Shown piece by piece: positions 10,301 through 19,920 of a stretch of 64,000 nucleotides of DNA (position 1 is the first letter of the stretch; every line of letters begins with the position of its first letter). The stretch is from FEN-299 sp963727765 (GTDB taxonomy: Bacteria > Acidobacteriota > Vicinamibacteria > Vicinamibacterales > Fen-181). The stretch spans positions 186,001 to 250,000 of the forward strand of contig CAVSGZ010000008.1 of the NCBI GenBank assembly GCA_963727765.1, in the 5' to 3' direction. The translations under genes and the position numbers were made by a program. The notes under the pieces are model-generated. The model saw only the letters and a program-made list of their open reading frames with translations, made no database searches and was not told the DNA's origin.

Positions 10301-12370
10301 ACTCGATCGGCAACCGGACGTCCTCGACGCTGAACGCCACGACGACGGCGCACACCTACAGCGCGACGACGAACCGCCTGCTGTCGAGCATCAGGGACGG
10401 GCAACAGTACCGAAGGCTTCTTCCATGACCCGCTCGGCCGCCTGACCGAGGACGGGCGGATCCAGGAATACACCTACACGCCCGCGAACCTTCTTGAGAC
10501 GGCCCGGACATGGTCCGGAGCGCTGAACACCTCTCGCTACGATGCGGACGGCCAGCGCGTGCTGAAGATCGCGGGCAGCGAGACGAGTCGCACCTATGTC
10601 GTCAACGAGCTGAGCGAGTTCAGCACGGAGGGCGGGCCGATCCGCTGGACGGTGGATTACGTGACGGCGGGGTCACGCCTCCTGGCCGCGGTGCGGCCGG
10701 CGGCGGGCACGCTCTACCCGCTGACGGTCGCCAAGAGCGGAGCGGGCGCCGGGCGGGTCACCGCTGATCCGGCCGGCGTGGACTGCGGGCCGGACTGCAC
10801 GGCGCGCTATCTGGGTGGGACGATCGTCACCCTGACCGCCGCCGCTGCCGACGCCTACTCGTCCTTCACCGGGTGGGGCGGGAGCTGCAGCGGGACGGCG
10901 TCAACGGCGACGGTGACCGTGGATGCCGCCAAGAGCTGCACGGCCACCTTCACGCGGGTCACCTACACCCTGACCGTCCAGAAGACCGGAGACGGCAGTG
11001 ACGACAGCTGGGTGACGAGTACCCCAAGCGGGATCGACTGCGGAACCTCCTGCTCGGCCCCGTTTGGCGGAGGCGGAACCGTCCAATTGACGGCCGACCC
11101 GGCGGACGGGTACGAATTCCTGTACTGGGCCGGAACCGGGTGCACGACGGGCACGGTCAGCATGACCGGAGCGCGGACCTGCACGGCGGTGTTCCAGGGG
11201 CTGCCGCCGACCTGCGATCCAGACGGATGCCTGCAGGCGGCGTGTCGGGCGTTGGGCGGGGCCTGGTGGGACGAAGAATCATGCAGCTGCCAGTACAACT
11301 GGGAGGACCCGCTGGTGCTGACCCTGGACGGCTCGCCAATCCGGCTGACCGCCCTCTCGGCCGGCGTCTCCTTCGACGTGGATGGGGACGGGGTGCGGGA
11401 GCCGATCGCGTGGACGCGGGCCGGCTCGACGGCGGCGTTCCTGGTGCTGGATCTCGACGGTGACGGCGCGATCGCGACCGGCGCGGAGCTGTTCGGCATG
11501 CCGGTCGCCGCGCCGCGGCGCCACAAGCCGGCGGCGGGCGAGAACAGCTTCACGCTGCTCGCGGCCTACGACACCCCGGCGCTGGGTGGGAATGGCGACG
11601 GCATGATCAGCGCGGCGGACGCGGTGTTCAGCCGGCTGCGGCTGTGGGTGGACGCGAACCACGATGGCGTGTCGCAGCCAGGAGAGCTGGTGCCGCTGGC
11701 GGTGGCCGGCATCGAGTCGATTGAGCTGTCGTACCGTGTCACTGGCCGGCGGGACGGGCACGGGAACTTCTTCCGCTCTCGCGGCGTCGTCCACCTCGCC
11801 TCAGGGCGCCGCGTGCCGATCTGGGATGTGTTCCTGGCGACGGGGCCGGGGGTGGGTGGTACACCGGAGGCGCTCGAGGGCACGACGCCTTTCGACGACG
11901 AGGCGGCGTCAGTGGCCACGGGTCTCACGCAAGAGGTCGGACTCGGGGACGGGGCTGACGGTGACGGCCTCGTCGCGCCCGGGTCTGCCGCGCCGGATCC
12001 GCCGCCCACGCCGTTGCAAGTCGTGGAGTACTATCACCTCGATGCGCTCGGATCCGTCCGGGCGGTGACCAACGCGCAGGGCCAGGTGATCGCGCGGCAC
12101 GACTTCCTCCCGTTCGGTGAAGAGGTCAACCCGCAGTTCCCGCCGCACGACCGGAAGCTGTTCACGGGGCAGGAACGGGATTTCGAAACCGGGCTGGACT
12201 ACTTCCACGCCCGGCAGCTGCGGGTGGACTTGGGGCGGTTCACCGCACCCGACCCGCTGACCAACCTCGCGTGGACGGACGCCACGCTGGGCGCGACGAA
12301 CGCCTACGGATATGTTCTGAACGACCCGCTGGGGTTTATCGACCCTGATGGCCGCGCCTACATCGGGTAG
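7326..12370 (+). CDS. RHS/YD-repeat polymorphic toxin A, tip cut off by IS
   Basis: GTG 7326, with GGAGG just upstream, begins a signal peptide (hydrophobic LLTVLGALFIVLTVASLPAVA). An N-terminal region with VIDPWSGNVMLSF and FDLTVRRVYN follows, then many YD repeats (YDALGR, YTYDxxGR) to about 10,560. Instead of a plain RHS shell, the protein then carries two divergent InlB-like repeats, a Cys-rich segment (CDPDGC to CSCQY) and EF-hand/dockerin-like DVDGDG, DLDGDG and GNGDG motifs. The canonical RHS core end (HLDALGSVRAVT, ARQLRVDLGRF) closes it. Two surplus bases, both at GTACC (9308-9312 and 10407-10411), split the frame; fixing the first restores the canonical YDALGRL. Reading stops at TAG 12370, inside the IS. 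Joined across the IS to 14364 the protein has 1883 residues. It is probably an exported toxin-delivery protein. Confidence 0.75.
9989..12352 (+). repeat. RHS cassette repeat, copy A
   Basis: This 2.36-kb segment recurs nearly identically at 15193-17557 (copy B), and its middle portion at about 18619-19822 (copy C). Copies A and B run from RVYDTERG through the conserved PDGR that precedes the variable tip. Homology ends abruptly at the tip in both, as expected for RHS cassettes that exchange C-terminal toxin ends. Confidence 0.85.
12357..12365. repeat. Target-site duplication, left (CCTACATCG)
   Basis: The nine bases CCTACATCG immediately precede the left IS end and recur exactly after the right end. 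Eight to nine bp is the usual IS256-family duplication length. Confidence 0.9.
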
Positions 12371-13741
12371 TGTCTCGATAGTGGTGGAAAAGTAGAAAAC
12401 GCGTCATCATCCGGCGCTGTAACCAAAACAGTGCGCCCGCTTGGCGGCGGGTGCCGGAGGATGACGCGATGGCTGACGATACCAAGAAGCTGGTCGGGAC
12501 GGAAGCGAAAGTGACGTGGAGTCCGGAGGCGCTCGAGACCGTGATTCGGGAGCGCATCCGGGCGACGATCGAGGCCGTCCTCGAGGCGGAGCTGGATGCG
12601 GCCCTGGGCGCCGGGCTGTCGGCCCGGGTGGGCGATCAACGACGGGGCTATCGGCACGGTACCCGGACACGGACGCTGACGACGAGCACCGGCCCCACCG
12701 CGGTGGAGGTCCCGCGAGCCCGGCTGCGTGAGGGCCCCCGGATGGTGGAGTGGCGCAGCGAGACGCTCCCGCGGTATCAGCGGCGCACGGCGCGGGTCGA
12801 TGAGGCGATCCTCGGCGTCTATCTGGCCGGCGGGAATAGCCGGCGCATCCGCGGGGCGCTGGCGCCGCTGTTGCGGGGCGGGCCGCTGTCGAAGGATGCG
12901 GTCTCGCGCCTGGTCGGGCGGCTGGCGGCCGATTTCGAGACGTGGCAGCAGCGCGACCTGGCTGACGACGCGATCCGCTACCTGCTGCTGGATGGCTGGT
13001 ATCCCAAGGTGCGGCTGGGCAAGCGCCGAGTGCGGGTGCCGGTGCTGGTGACGATGGGCGTGCGCGCCGACGGGCAGCGGGTCGTGATGGACATGCGGCT
13101 GGTGGGGGACGAGATACGGCGGCCTGGCGGGACGTCGTGCAGCAGCTCCAGGCCCGCCGGATTGGCACGCCAGTGCTGGCCGTCATCGACGGCAATCCTG
13201 GGCTGGCGACGGCGCTGCGCGAGGCGTGGCCCGCGATCGGGATCCAGCGGTGCACGGCCCACAAGCTGCGGAATCTGACCGCCAAGGCGCCGGCCCGCGT
13301 GCGGGAAGCAGTCGCGGAAGACTTCCGCCGCGTCATCTATGCGGAGACCGCGGCTCTGGTGCAGCAGCGTCGGGCGAGCTTCGTGCGGAAGTGGCGGCTG
13401 CAGTGCCCGGCCGTCGTCCAGAGCTTTGAAGAGGCCGGCGACGAGCTGTTCACCTTCCTCCGCTTTCCGCGGTCGCAGTGGAAGGCGTTGAGGACGACGA
13501 ACGCGCTGGAGCGGATCAACGAGGAGTTCCGTCGGCGCACGAAGACGCAAGCGAGCCTGCCGAGCCAGGACGCCGTCCTCTTGCTGCTGTTCGGTCTGCT
13601 GCGCGCGGGTCACATCAGGGTCCGGAAGATCGACGGGTGGCAGGAGATGCCGCAGGTGGCCGCCGCCGCGGTGGCGGCATAGGTGGTCGAGAGCGCCGGG
13701 ATCATGACGTCAGACTTTTCCACCACTTGACAGACACGACC
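12366..13741 (+). mobile_element. IS256-family insertion sequence, 1376 bp
   Basis: The element is bounded by 28-bp imperfect terminal inverted repeats, 12366-12393 and 13714-13741 (23 of 28 match; both outer ends begin GGT and the inner ends share AGTGGTGGAAAAGT). Exact 9-bp direct repeats flank it at 12357-12365 and 13742-13750. It holds one transposase gene in the same direction as rhs. The intact ends and exact duplication suggest a recent insertion; the transposase frame is broken at one point. Confidence 0.92.
12469..13682 (+). CDS. IS256/mutator-type transposase, frame broken
   Basis: ATG 12469 has GGAGG eight bases upstream. The product matches the IS256/mutator family: an N-terminal RERIRATIEAVLEAEL helix, GYRHGTRTRTL and VPRARLREGP, then the catalytic stretch. 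First Asp is in LLDGWYPKVR, second Asp in AVIDGNPGL, and Glu in TTNALERINEEFRRR, so all three DDE residues are present. A frame change is needed near 13111-13117 (GAGATACGG), from the DMRLVGDE frame to the AAWRDVVQQLQ frame. It is a -1 (or +2) shift, unlike the +1 shifts elsewhere in the window. IS256 transposases are normally one uninterrupted gene, so this is a sequence error or an inactivating deletion rather than a programmed shift. Confidence 0.85.
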
Positions 13742-14364
13742 CCTACATCGTGTGCGCAAGAGTAGGTGGTCAAGGATGCCAGAAGGTGAACAATGACGAA
13801 TGGTTGAATGATTTGATCCAGGGTGGGGACAACTTCTCTGTTGGCCTCGACGGGCGGTTATGGGCGTTAGATAACGGAGTGTGGGTGGAGGCGGGAACCG
13901 TCACCTATGTCCCTGACGCCCAAGCACAACTGGTCCAAGGCCCACAAACGCCGGAAGGCCCCGCCGGCGGCGGAGGGGGAGGCGGGGGCGCGGGGCAGGG
14001 AAACATGGCGCCGAAGATGTGTGGGTTGTATCCGTGCGGACAGACGGATATCGCCAACCAATGCGCTGTCACCGCCTTGACCGCCCTTCTCCCTGATCCC
14101 GTTGGCCTCGTGGATAATGCCGTCGATGTCGCCCACAAAACAGCGGACTTCCTGAAGAACCCAGGGCTGGTTGGTTTGGCCGCGACGCAGGTGGGCATGA
14201 GTATTCGCAACGTGTCCGGGGCAATAGAGGCCGCCGCGAAGACTGGAACGTTCTTGGGCAAGTTCGCCACGATTGTCGCGGTAGCATCCGGCGCATGGGA
14301 GTATCAGAAGGCCCTCGGTGAGTGCCTAGATCGGGCTGGCTACGCTTCCGCCAAGAAATTCTAG
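13742..14364 (+). CDS. Displaced RHS tip A (candidate toxin domain)
   Basis: After excising the IS and one target duplication, the frame of RHS A runs TAC ATC GTG directly into this segment and stops at 14364. It is therefore the variable C-terminal end of the RHS protein, about 207 residues. It begins YIVCARVGGQGCQKVNNDEW, has a Trp/Gly-rich beta stretch (LDGRLWALDNGVWVEAG), a polyglycine hinge, a small Cys segment (MCGLYPCGQ) and then a helical C-terminal half with hydrophobic helices (PDPVGLVDNAVDVA; FLGKFATIVAVASGAWEYQKAL). I do not recognise a known toxin family; the amphipathic C-terminal helices could act at membranes. Base composition is less GC-rich than the RHS core. In its present state it has no start of its own except GTG 13750. 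Confidence 0.7.
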
Positions 14365-14394
14365 GGCTGTGAGGACCAGCCTTGACGAGGAACC

Positions 14395-14895
14395 ATGGCC
14401 GACAACAGAAAGAGTCTAACGTCTGGAGATGATTCGAACTCCTACGGGAAGAGTGTGCTAATCGGCCTAGGCTTGGGAGCGCTGTGTTTCGCGAGCCGTG
14501 GATGGCTTTCGGAACGTGGGTTCTTCTGGGCCGTGATTACTGTCGCATTGTTCTATTGCGTTATCGCCCCTTTTAGGAGCTACTGGGCGAAACCGAGGTT
14601 CTGGTGCGCACTGTCGATCTTGTTCGGCGGTCATGCTGCCCTTCTAAGATATGTTGACGGCCACGTACTACAGTGGAGCTTCTGGGAGGTGATGAAACTG
14701 GGTGCTCCAGAGGGCCTAGCCATGATTCTGATTCTGGGGTGGGTTCTCGGAGACAACTATTTCACGCGGGATACGCGGCGAGAACGCGAGCGCGAGGCTA
14801 CCCAGGAAGACGCGGGTGAACGCGCGCAGCGCCAGAAGCAGTCTCGCGGTACGGCCGGCCCGGGTCAGCAGAGTTCGGCCGATAAGGACGGCTGA
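14395..14895 (+). CDS. Four-TM protein, candidate immunity to RHS tip A
   Basis: ATG 14395 follows the toxin-tip stop by 30 bp with GAGGA upstream. The 166-residue product has four hydrophobic segments: SVLIGLGLGALCFA, FWAVITVALFYCVIAPF, FWCALSILFGGHAALL and GLAMILILGWVLG. A charged Arg/Glu/Gln C-terminal tail follows. No known family is recognised. Its position directly behind a polymorphic tip, small size and lower GC are what is expected of a cognate immunity gene; a membrane-embedded immunity protein would fit a toxin acting on or across the inner membrane. This role is inference from location only. Confidence 0.55.
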   Translation: MADNRKSLTSGDDSNSYGKSVLIGLGLGALCFASRGWLSERGFFWAVITVALFYCVIAPFRSYWAKPRFWCALSILFGGHAALLRYVDGHVLQWSFWEVMKLGAPEGLAMILILGWVLGDNYFTRDTRREREREATQEDAGERAQRQKQSRGTAGPGQQSSADKDG

Positions 14896-15192
14896 GATCC
14901 AATACCGTCGTTTCAGTGAGGGTGCCCTGCCCCGCAGAAGTGCTGATCGTCCCTTCCACGCGGTCGATGTGGGCCCCGGCCTTGGCGGGTGAGGCAACGT
15001 AGCGTGCGTCCTGTCGCGATCAATCCCACGGCTAGGGAGCTGCGCGCGTTCCAATCGGTCGCGGCTGCCGCCTCATCCGGCCGAGGCAATTTGGGGCAAT
15101 CGAGAGCGCGATGAAGCGCGATGGAGCGCGAGGCGAGTGCGGGCGGTGACGAATGCCCAGGGCCAGGTCATCGCCCGGCACGACTCCTGGGG
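14896..15192. other. Recombination scar between RHS cassettes
   Basis: No intact gene is seen. Bases ~15137-15185 encode RAVTNAQGQVIARHD, which belongs near the 3' end of the RHS core (copy A about 12058-12103). At about 15193 the DNA switches to RVYDTERG sequence, which belongs 2 kb further upstream in the core, and in another frame. This out-of-order junction is the trace of a past recombination or deletion between cassettes. Confidence 0.65.
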
Positions 15193-17557
15193 TGGTCCGG
15201 GTCTACGATACGGAGCGGGGCGTGGAGTTCGCGCGGGACTTCGTCTATCGGCCGTCGGGCGCGGTGGCGTCGTACACGAGCGGCAACGGGATCGTCAACG
15301 CGGTGCAGTACAACGACGTGGAACAGCCCACCCACATCGGCTCGAGCGGGGGCGTCGTGGACCTCAGCTATACCTATGACCTCGCTGGCCATGTCACGGG
15401 GATTGCCGACCCGCGACCGGGCCAGAGCGCGACGTACGCCTACGATGCGCTGGGCCGGCTCCTGACCGCCACGGGGCCCTGGGGCAGCCTCGCCTACGTC
15501 TACGACTCGATCGGCAACCGGACGTCCTCGACGCTGAACGCCACGACAACCGCGCACACCTACAGCGCGACGACGAACCGCCTGCTGTCGAGCATCAGGG
15601 ACGGGCAACAGTACCGAAGGCTTCTTCCATGACCCGCTCGGCCGCCTGACCGAGGACGGGCGGATCCAGGAATACACCTACACGCCGGCGAACCTCCTCG
15701 AGACGGCCCGGACGTGGTCCGGGGCGCTGAACACTTCTCGCTACGATGCCGACGGGCAACGTGTGCTGAAGATCGCGGGGAGCGAGACGAGCCGGACCTA
15801 CGTGGTCAACGAGCTCAGCGAGTTCAGCACGGAGGGTGGGCCGATCCGCTGGACGGTGGACTACGTGTCGGCCGGGTCACGCCTGCTCGCGGCGGTCCGC
15901 CCCGCGGCGGGCACGCTCTACCCGCTGACGGTCGCCAAGAGCGGGGCGGGCGCCGGGCGGGTCACCGCTGATCCGGCCGGCGTGGACTGCGGGCCGGACT
16001 GCACGGCGCGGTATCTGAGTGGGACGATCGTCACCCTGACCGCCACCGCTGACCGATGCGTACTCGTCCTTCACCGGATGGGGCGGGAGCTGCAGCGGGA
16101 CGGCGTCAACGGCGACGGTGACCGTGGATGCCGCCAAGAGCTGCACGGCCACCTTCACGCGGGTCACCTACACCCTGACCGTCCAGAAGACCGGCGACGG
16201 CGCCGACGACAGCTGGGTGACGAGTACGCCAAGCGGGATCGACTGCGGAACCTCCTGCGCGGCCCCGTTTGGCGGAGGCGGAACCGTCCAATTGACGGCC
16301 TACCCGGCGGACGGGTACGAATTCCTGTACTGGGCCGGAACCGGGTGCACGACGGGCACGGTCAGCATGACCGGGGCGCGGACCTGCACGGCGGTGTTCC
16401 AGGGGCTGCCACCGACCTGCGATCCAGACGGATGCCTGCAGGCAGAGTGTCGGGCCTTGGGCGGGGCCTGGTGGGACGACGAGTCGTGCAGCTGCCAGTA
16501 CAACTGGGAGGACCCGCTGGTGCTGACCCTGGACGGCTCGCCGATCCGGCTGACCGCCCTCTCGGCCGGCGTCTCCTTCGACGTGGACGGGGACGGGGTG
16601 CGGGAGCCGATCGCGTGGACGCGGGCCGGCTCGACGGCGGCGTTCCTGGTGCTGGACCTCGACGGGGACGGCGCGATCACGACCGGCGCGGAGTTGTTCG
16701 GCGTGCCGGTTGGGGTGCGCCGGCATCACAGGCCGGCGGCTGGGGAGAACAGCTTCACGCTGCTGGGGGCCTACGACACGCCGGCGCTGGGCGGGAATGG
16801 CGACGGCGTCATCAGTGCGGCCGACGCCGTCTTCAGTCGGCTGCGCCTGTGGGTCGACACGAACCACGACGGCGTGTCGCAGCCCGGAGAGCTGATGCCG
16901 CTGGCGGCGGCCGGTGTGGTGTCCATCGAGCTGACCTATCGCACCACCGGCCGGCGGGACGGCCATGGGAACTTCTATCGGTATCGCGGCGTCGTCCACC
17001 TCACCTCGGGCCGCCGCGTGCCGATCTGGGACGTGTTCCTGGCGACGGGGCCAGGGGTGGGCAGCGCACCGGAGGAGGCCGAAGGGACGATGCCTTTCGA
17101 CGACGAGACGGGGTCAGTCGTCAGCCGCCTGGAAGCGGCTGGACCGGCGCTCGCCGGAGACGGCGACTCTGTCGCAACGCCCGGTCCTGCCGCGCCGGAT
17201 CCGCCGCCCACGCCGCTCCAGGTCGTGGAGTACTACCACCTCGATGCGCTCGGATCCGTCCGGGCAGTGACCAACGCGCAGGGCCAGGTGATCGCGCGAC
17301 ATGACTTCCTCCCGTTCGGCGAGGAGCTCAACCCGCAGTACCCGCCGCACGACCGGAGACTGTTCACGGGGCAGGAGCGGGATTTCGAAACGGGGCTGGA
17401 CTACTTCCACGCCCGGCAGCTCCGGGTGGACCTTGGGCGCTTCGCCACGCTCGACCCGCTGACGGACCTCGCGTGGACCGACCCCACGCTGGGCGCGACG
17501 AACGCGTACGGCTACGTCGCAAACAACCCGCTGCGCTACGTCGATCCAGACGGGCGC
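15193..17557 (+). repeat. RHS cassette repeat, copy B
   Basis: This is the near-identical copy of 9989-12352, one base longer because of the extra base at 16051-16054. It includes the InlB-like repeats, Cys segment, EF-hand-like motifs and RHS core end. Confidence 0.85.
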
Positions 17558-18139
17558 GATGCGATCTTCGTCAATTTTAGCCAAGGTGCGGCCATAAGCG
17601 GACACCGCTTCGGCCACAATGGAATTGCCGTCGTGTTCCCAGATGGTTCTGTTTTCTTCTCTGACTTCGGACATACCGGTGACCCTGGGATACTCGCGGA
17701 TCCGAAGGTGACCATACAACCACTGGACACTCATATCGAGTTTGGTATCAACGGGGCTCCGACTACTGATTCGCTGGAGGCCCTCGCGCATGAACTCGAG
17801 GGCTTCGAAGTAGCGCCCTCGAACTCGGTTCGCCTCGCGTACTTCACGACCACCGTTTCGCAGACTGCAGCGCTCGGGATCTGGATGGCGAGCTCTCCCG
17901 ACACATGGCAGAACGCATGGTATTCGAAGTTCAGCTTGTTCGGTCGGAACTGCGCGAACTACGCGCGGGAAGGGATGGCGCGTATCGGCAGAGGTTGGCC
18001 TGGTTCCGCGTCCGGCGTTGCTGTCCCGAACCTCGACTGGCTGATGTTCAGGATGTTCTCGGACTGGTCCTACACGCCGACGAGGGCCGGCGTCACAACG
18101 GAATGGAGCTGGAAACTCCAGAGCTCGACGTCCAAGTGA
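15193..18139 (+). CDS. Orphan RHS cassette B with papain/NlpC-like tip
   Basis: This copy lacks the signal peptide and the first YD repeats and has no convincing start. It begins mid-core and repeats copy A to PDGR near 17557. Two surplus bases split it: one at GTACC 15611-15615 (identical context to copy A) and one in GACC at 16051-16054, the latter clear from alignment with A. After the core, a new tip of about 190 residues reads GHRFGHNGIAVVFPDGSVFF and later FGRNCANYAREG. His before an NC-x-x-YA cysteine motif is the order in permuted NlpC/P60-LRAT-like papain folds, so peptidase, amidase or acyltransferase chemistry is likely. The tip is less GC-rich than the core. A lipoprotein gene overlaps its stop. 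It is probably a stored cassette rather than an independently delivered protein. Confidence 0.65.
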
Positions 18140-18549
18140 TGGTGAAGGCCATGATATCTGATGTCTTTCGCGCGGCACGTCTGCTGCTCATCGTCGCCCT
18201 CCTGCCCGCCTGCTCAATTTGGCCTGAGGTGCCCCCCCGTCCCCCGAACGTGCCGCCGGATGCCGTACGGCTCCGTGGGGGCGAGGCGCAATGGTGGGTC
18301 AAGTGCACGTGTAGGTCGGGGGCGGACCTGTGCACCGTCTTCAATTCCGCCGGTGTGGTGCTCCACGAGAGTGCCGAGTATCGGCCGTACGACGGGGGCA
18401 CGCCAATCCCGGAGCAGGAGCTTCGAATCGACCCGAAGCAATCCATGCCCAGCGTGCTCTACCTCGAAAACGGTCGCGTTATCATATCGGTCAAGGGGTT
18501 TGACTTCCTGAAGCAAGTGGTCGACGCGAGCCGTGGGCGACCTCGTTGA
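18139..18549 (+). CDS. Lipoprotein, candidate immunity to RHS tip B
   Basis: The ATG at 18139 shares its A with the toxin stop (TGATG), a one-base overlap that implies translational coupling; ATG 18151 is an alternative. The 136-residue product opens with a basic/hydrophobic leader and a clear lipobox (LLPAC, Cys about residue 25), so it should be lipid-anchored facing the periplasm. The mature part has a Pro-rich start (EVPPRPPNVPPD), WWVKCTCRSGADLC with three cysteines, and beta-type sequence ending in VIISVKGF. I recognise no family. A periplasmic anchored immunity protein fits a tip with a cell-wall-type papain/NlpC fold. The end overlaps the first bases of cassette C. Confidence 0.6.
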   Translation: MVKAMISDVFRAARLLLIVALLPACSIWPEVPPRPPNVPPDAVRLRGGEAQWWVKCTCRSGADLCTVFNSAGVVLHESAEYRPYDGGTPIPEQELRIDPKQSMPSVLYLENGRVIISVKGFDFLKQVVDASRGRPR

Positions 18550-19893
18550 TTCTCGACGAGAGAACGGCGGGTTTCCGCCCGCTGGCGCCCGCGAGTCTTC
18601 TCGCGACCGCCACGACGTGGTCCGGGGCGCTGAACACCTCTCGCTACGATGCGGACGGCCAGCGCGTGCTGAAGATCGCGGGCAGCGAGACGAGTCGCAC
18701 CTATGTCGTCAACGAGCTGAGCGAGTTCAGCACGGAGGGCGGGCCGATCCGCTGGACGGTGGATTACGTCTCCGCCGGTTCGCGGCTGCTCGCGGCGGTC
18801 CGCCCCGCGGCGGGCACGTTCTACCAGCTGACGGTCGCCAAGAGCGGGGCGGGCGCCGGGCGGGTCACCGCTGATCCGGCCGGCGTGGACTGCGGGCCGG
18901 ACTGCACGGCGCGCTATCTGGGTGGGACGATCGTCACCCTGACCGCCGCCGCCGCCGACGCCTACTCGTCCTTCACCGGGTGGGGCGGGAGCTGCAGCGG
19001 GACGGCGTCAACGGCGACGGTGACCGTGGATGCCGCCAAGACCTGCGTGGCGACGTTCACCCGGGTCACCTATACCCTGACCATCCAGAAGACCGGAGAC
19101 GGCAGTGACGACAGCTGGGTGACGAGTACCCCAAGCGGGATCGACTGCGGAACCTCCTGCTCGGCCCCGTTTGGTGGGGGCGGAACCGTCCAATTGACGG
19201 CCGACCCGGCGGACGGGTACGAATTCCTGTACTGGGCCGAAACCGGGTGCACGACGGGCACGGTCAGCATGACCGGAGCGCGGACCTGCACGGCGGTGTT
19301 CCAGGGGCTGCCGCCGACCTGCGATCCAGACGGATGCCTGCAGGCGGCGTGTCGGGCGTTGGGCGGGGCCTGGTGGGACGAAGAATCATGCAGCTGCCAG
19401 TACCAACTGGGAGGACCCGCTGGTGCTGACCCTGGACGGGTCGCCAATCCGGCTGACCGCCCTCTCGGCCGGCGTCTCCTTCGACGTGGATGGGGACGGG
19501 GTGCGGGAGCCGATCGCGTGGACGCGGGCCGGCTCGACGGCGGCGTTCCTGGTGCTGGACCTCGACGGTGACGGCGCGATCACGACCGGCGCCGACGTGT
19601 TCGGCATGCCGGTCGCCGCGCCTCGGCGTCACAAGCCGGCCGCCGGCGAGAACAGCTTCACGCTGCTGGCGGCCTACGACACACCCGCACAGGGCGGGAA
19701 TGGCGACGGCGTCATCAGTGCGGCCGACGCCGTCTTCAGCCGGCTGCGGCTGTGGGTGGACACGAACCACGACGGTGTGTCGCAGCCAGGAGAGCTGGTG
19801 CCGCTGGCGGCCGCCGGTGTCCTCGTACCGCGATCCGCTGAGGCCGCCGCCCACCCGGCGAACACCCGCTGGCCGGACTCGTGGGCCGGGTGA
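18546..19893 (+). pseudogene. Truncated RHS cassette C
   Basis: From about 18619 this repeats copy A positions ~10509-11710: YDADGQR, the two InlB-like repeats, the Cys segment and the DGDG motifs. An extra C at 19400-19404 (GTACC, where A and B read GTACA) breaks the frame. Homology stops at about 19822, before the RHS core end, and the frame runs into unrelated sequence to TGA 19893. There is no core closure, tip or immunity gene, so it is a decayed remnant. Its first ~150 bases are closer to A and the following stretch closer to B, so it is mosaic. Confidence 0.75.
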
Positions 19894-19895
19894 GC

Positions 19896-19901
19896 TATGA
19901 T
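19896..19901 (+). promoter_or_regulatory. Likely -10 box (TATGAT) of mntA
   Basis: TATGAT lies 19 bases before ATG 19921, just past the end of the RHS remnant, and a GAGAGG ribosome-binding site follows it. No good -35 hexamer is visible. Confidence 0.4.
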
Positions 19902-19920
19902 ATGCGCGAGAGGCCGAACG

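Noticed and set aside
12366..12451. Natural stop of RHS A at TAG 12370
   Set aside because: The stop is inside the IS inverted repeat; the target duplication shows that the frame originally continued.
13111..13117. Programmed -1 frameshift in the IS transposase
   Set aside because: IS256-family transposases are single uninterrupted genes, and no A-rich slippery run is present at GAGATACGG. An error or inactivating indel is more likely.
16051..16063. Counting the second frameshift of RHS B as another GTACC case
   Set aside because: Alignment with copies A and C places the surplus base in GACC at 16051-16054; the nearby GTAC at 16060 is followed by T and aligns without a gap.
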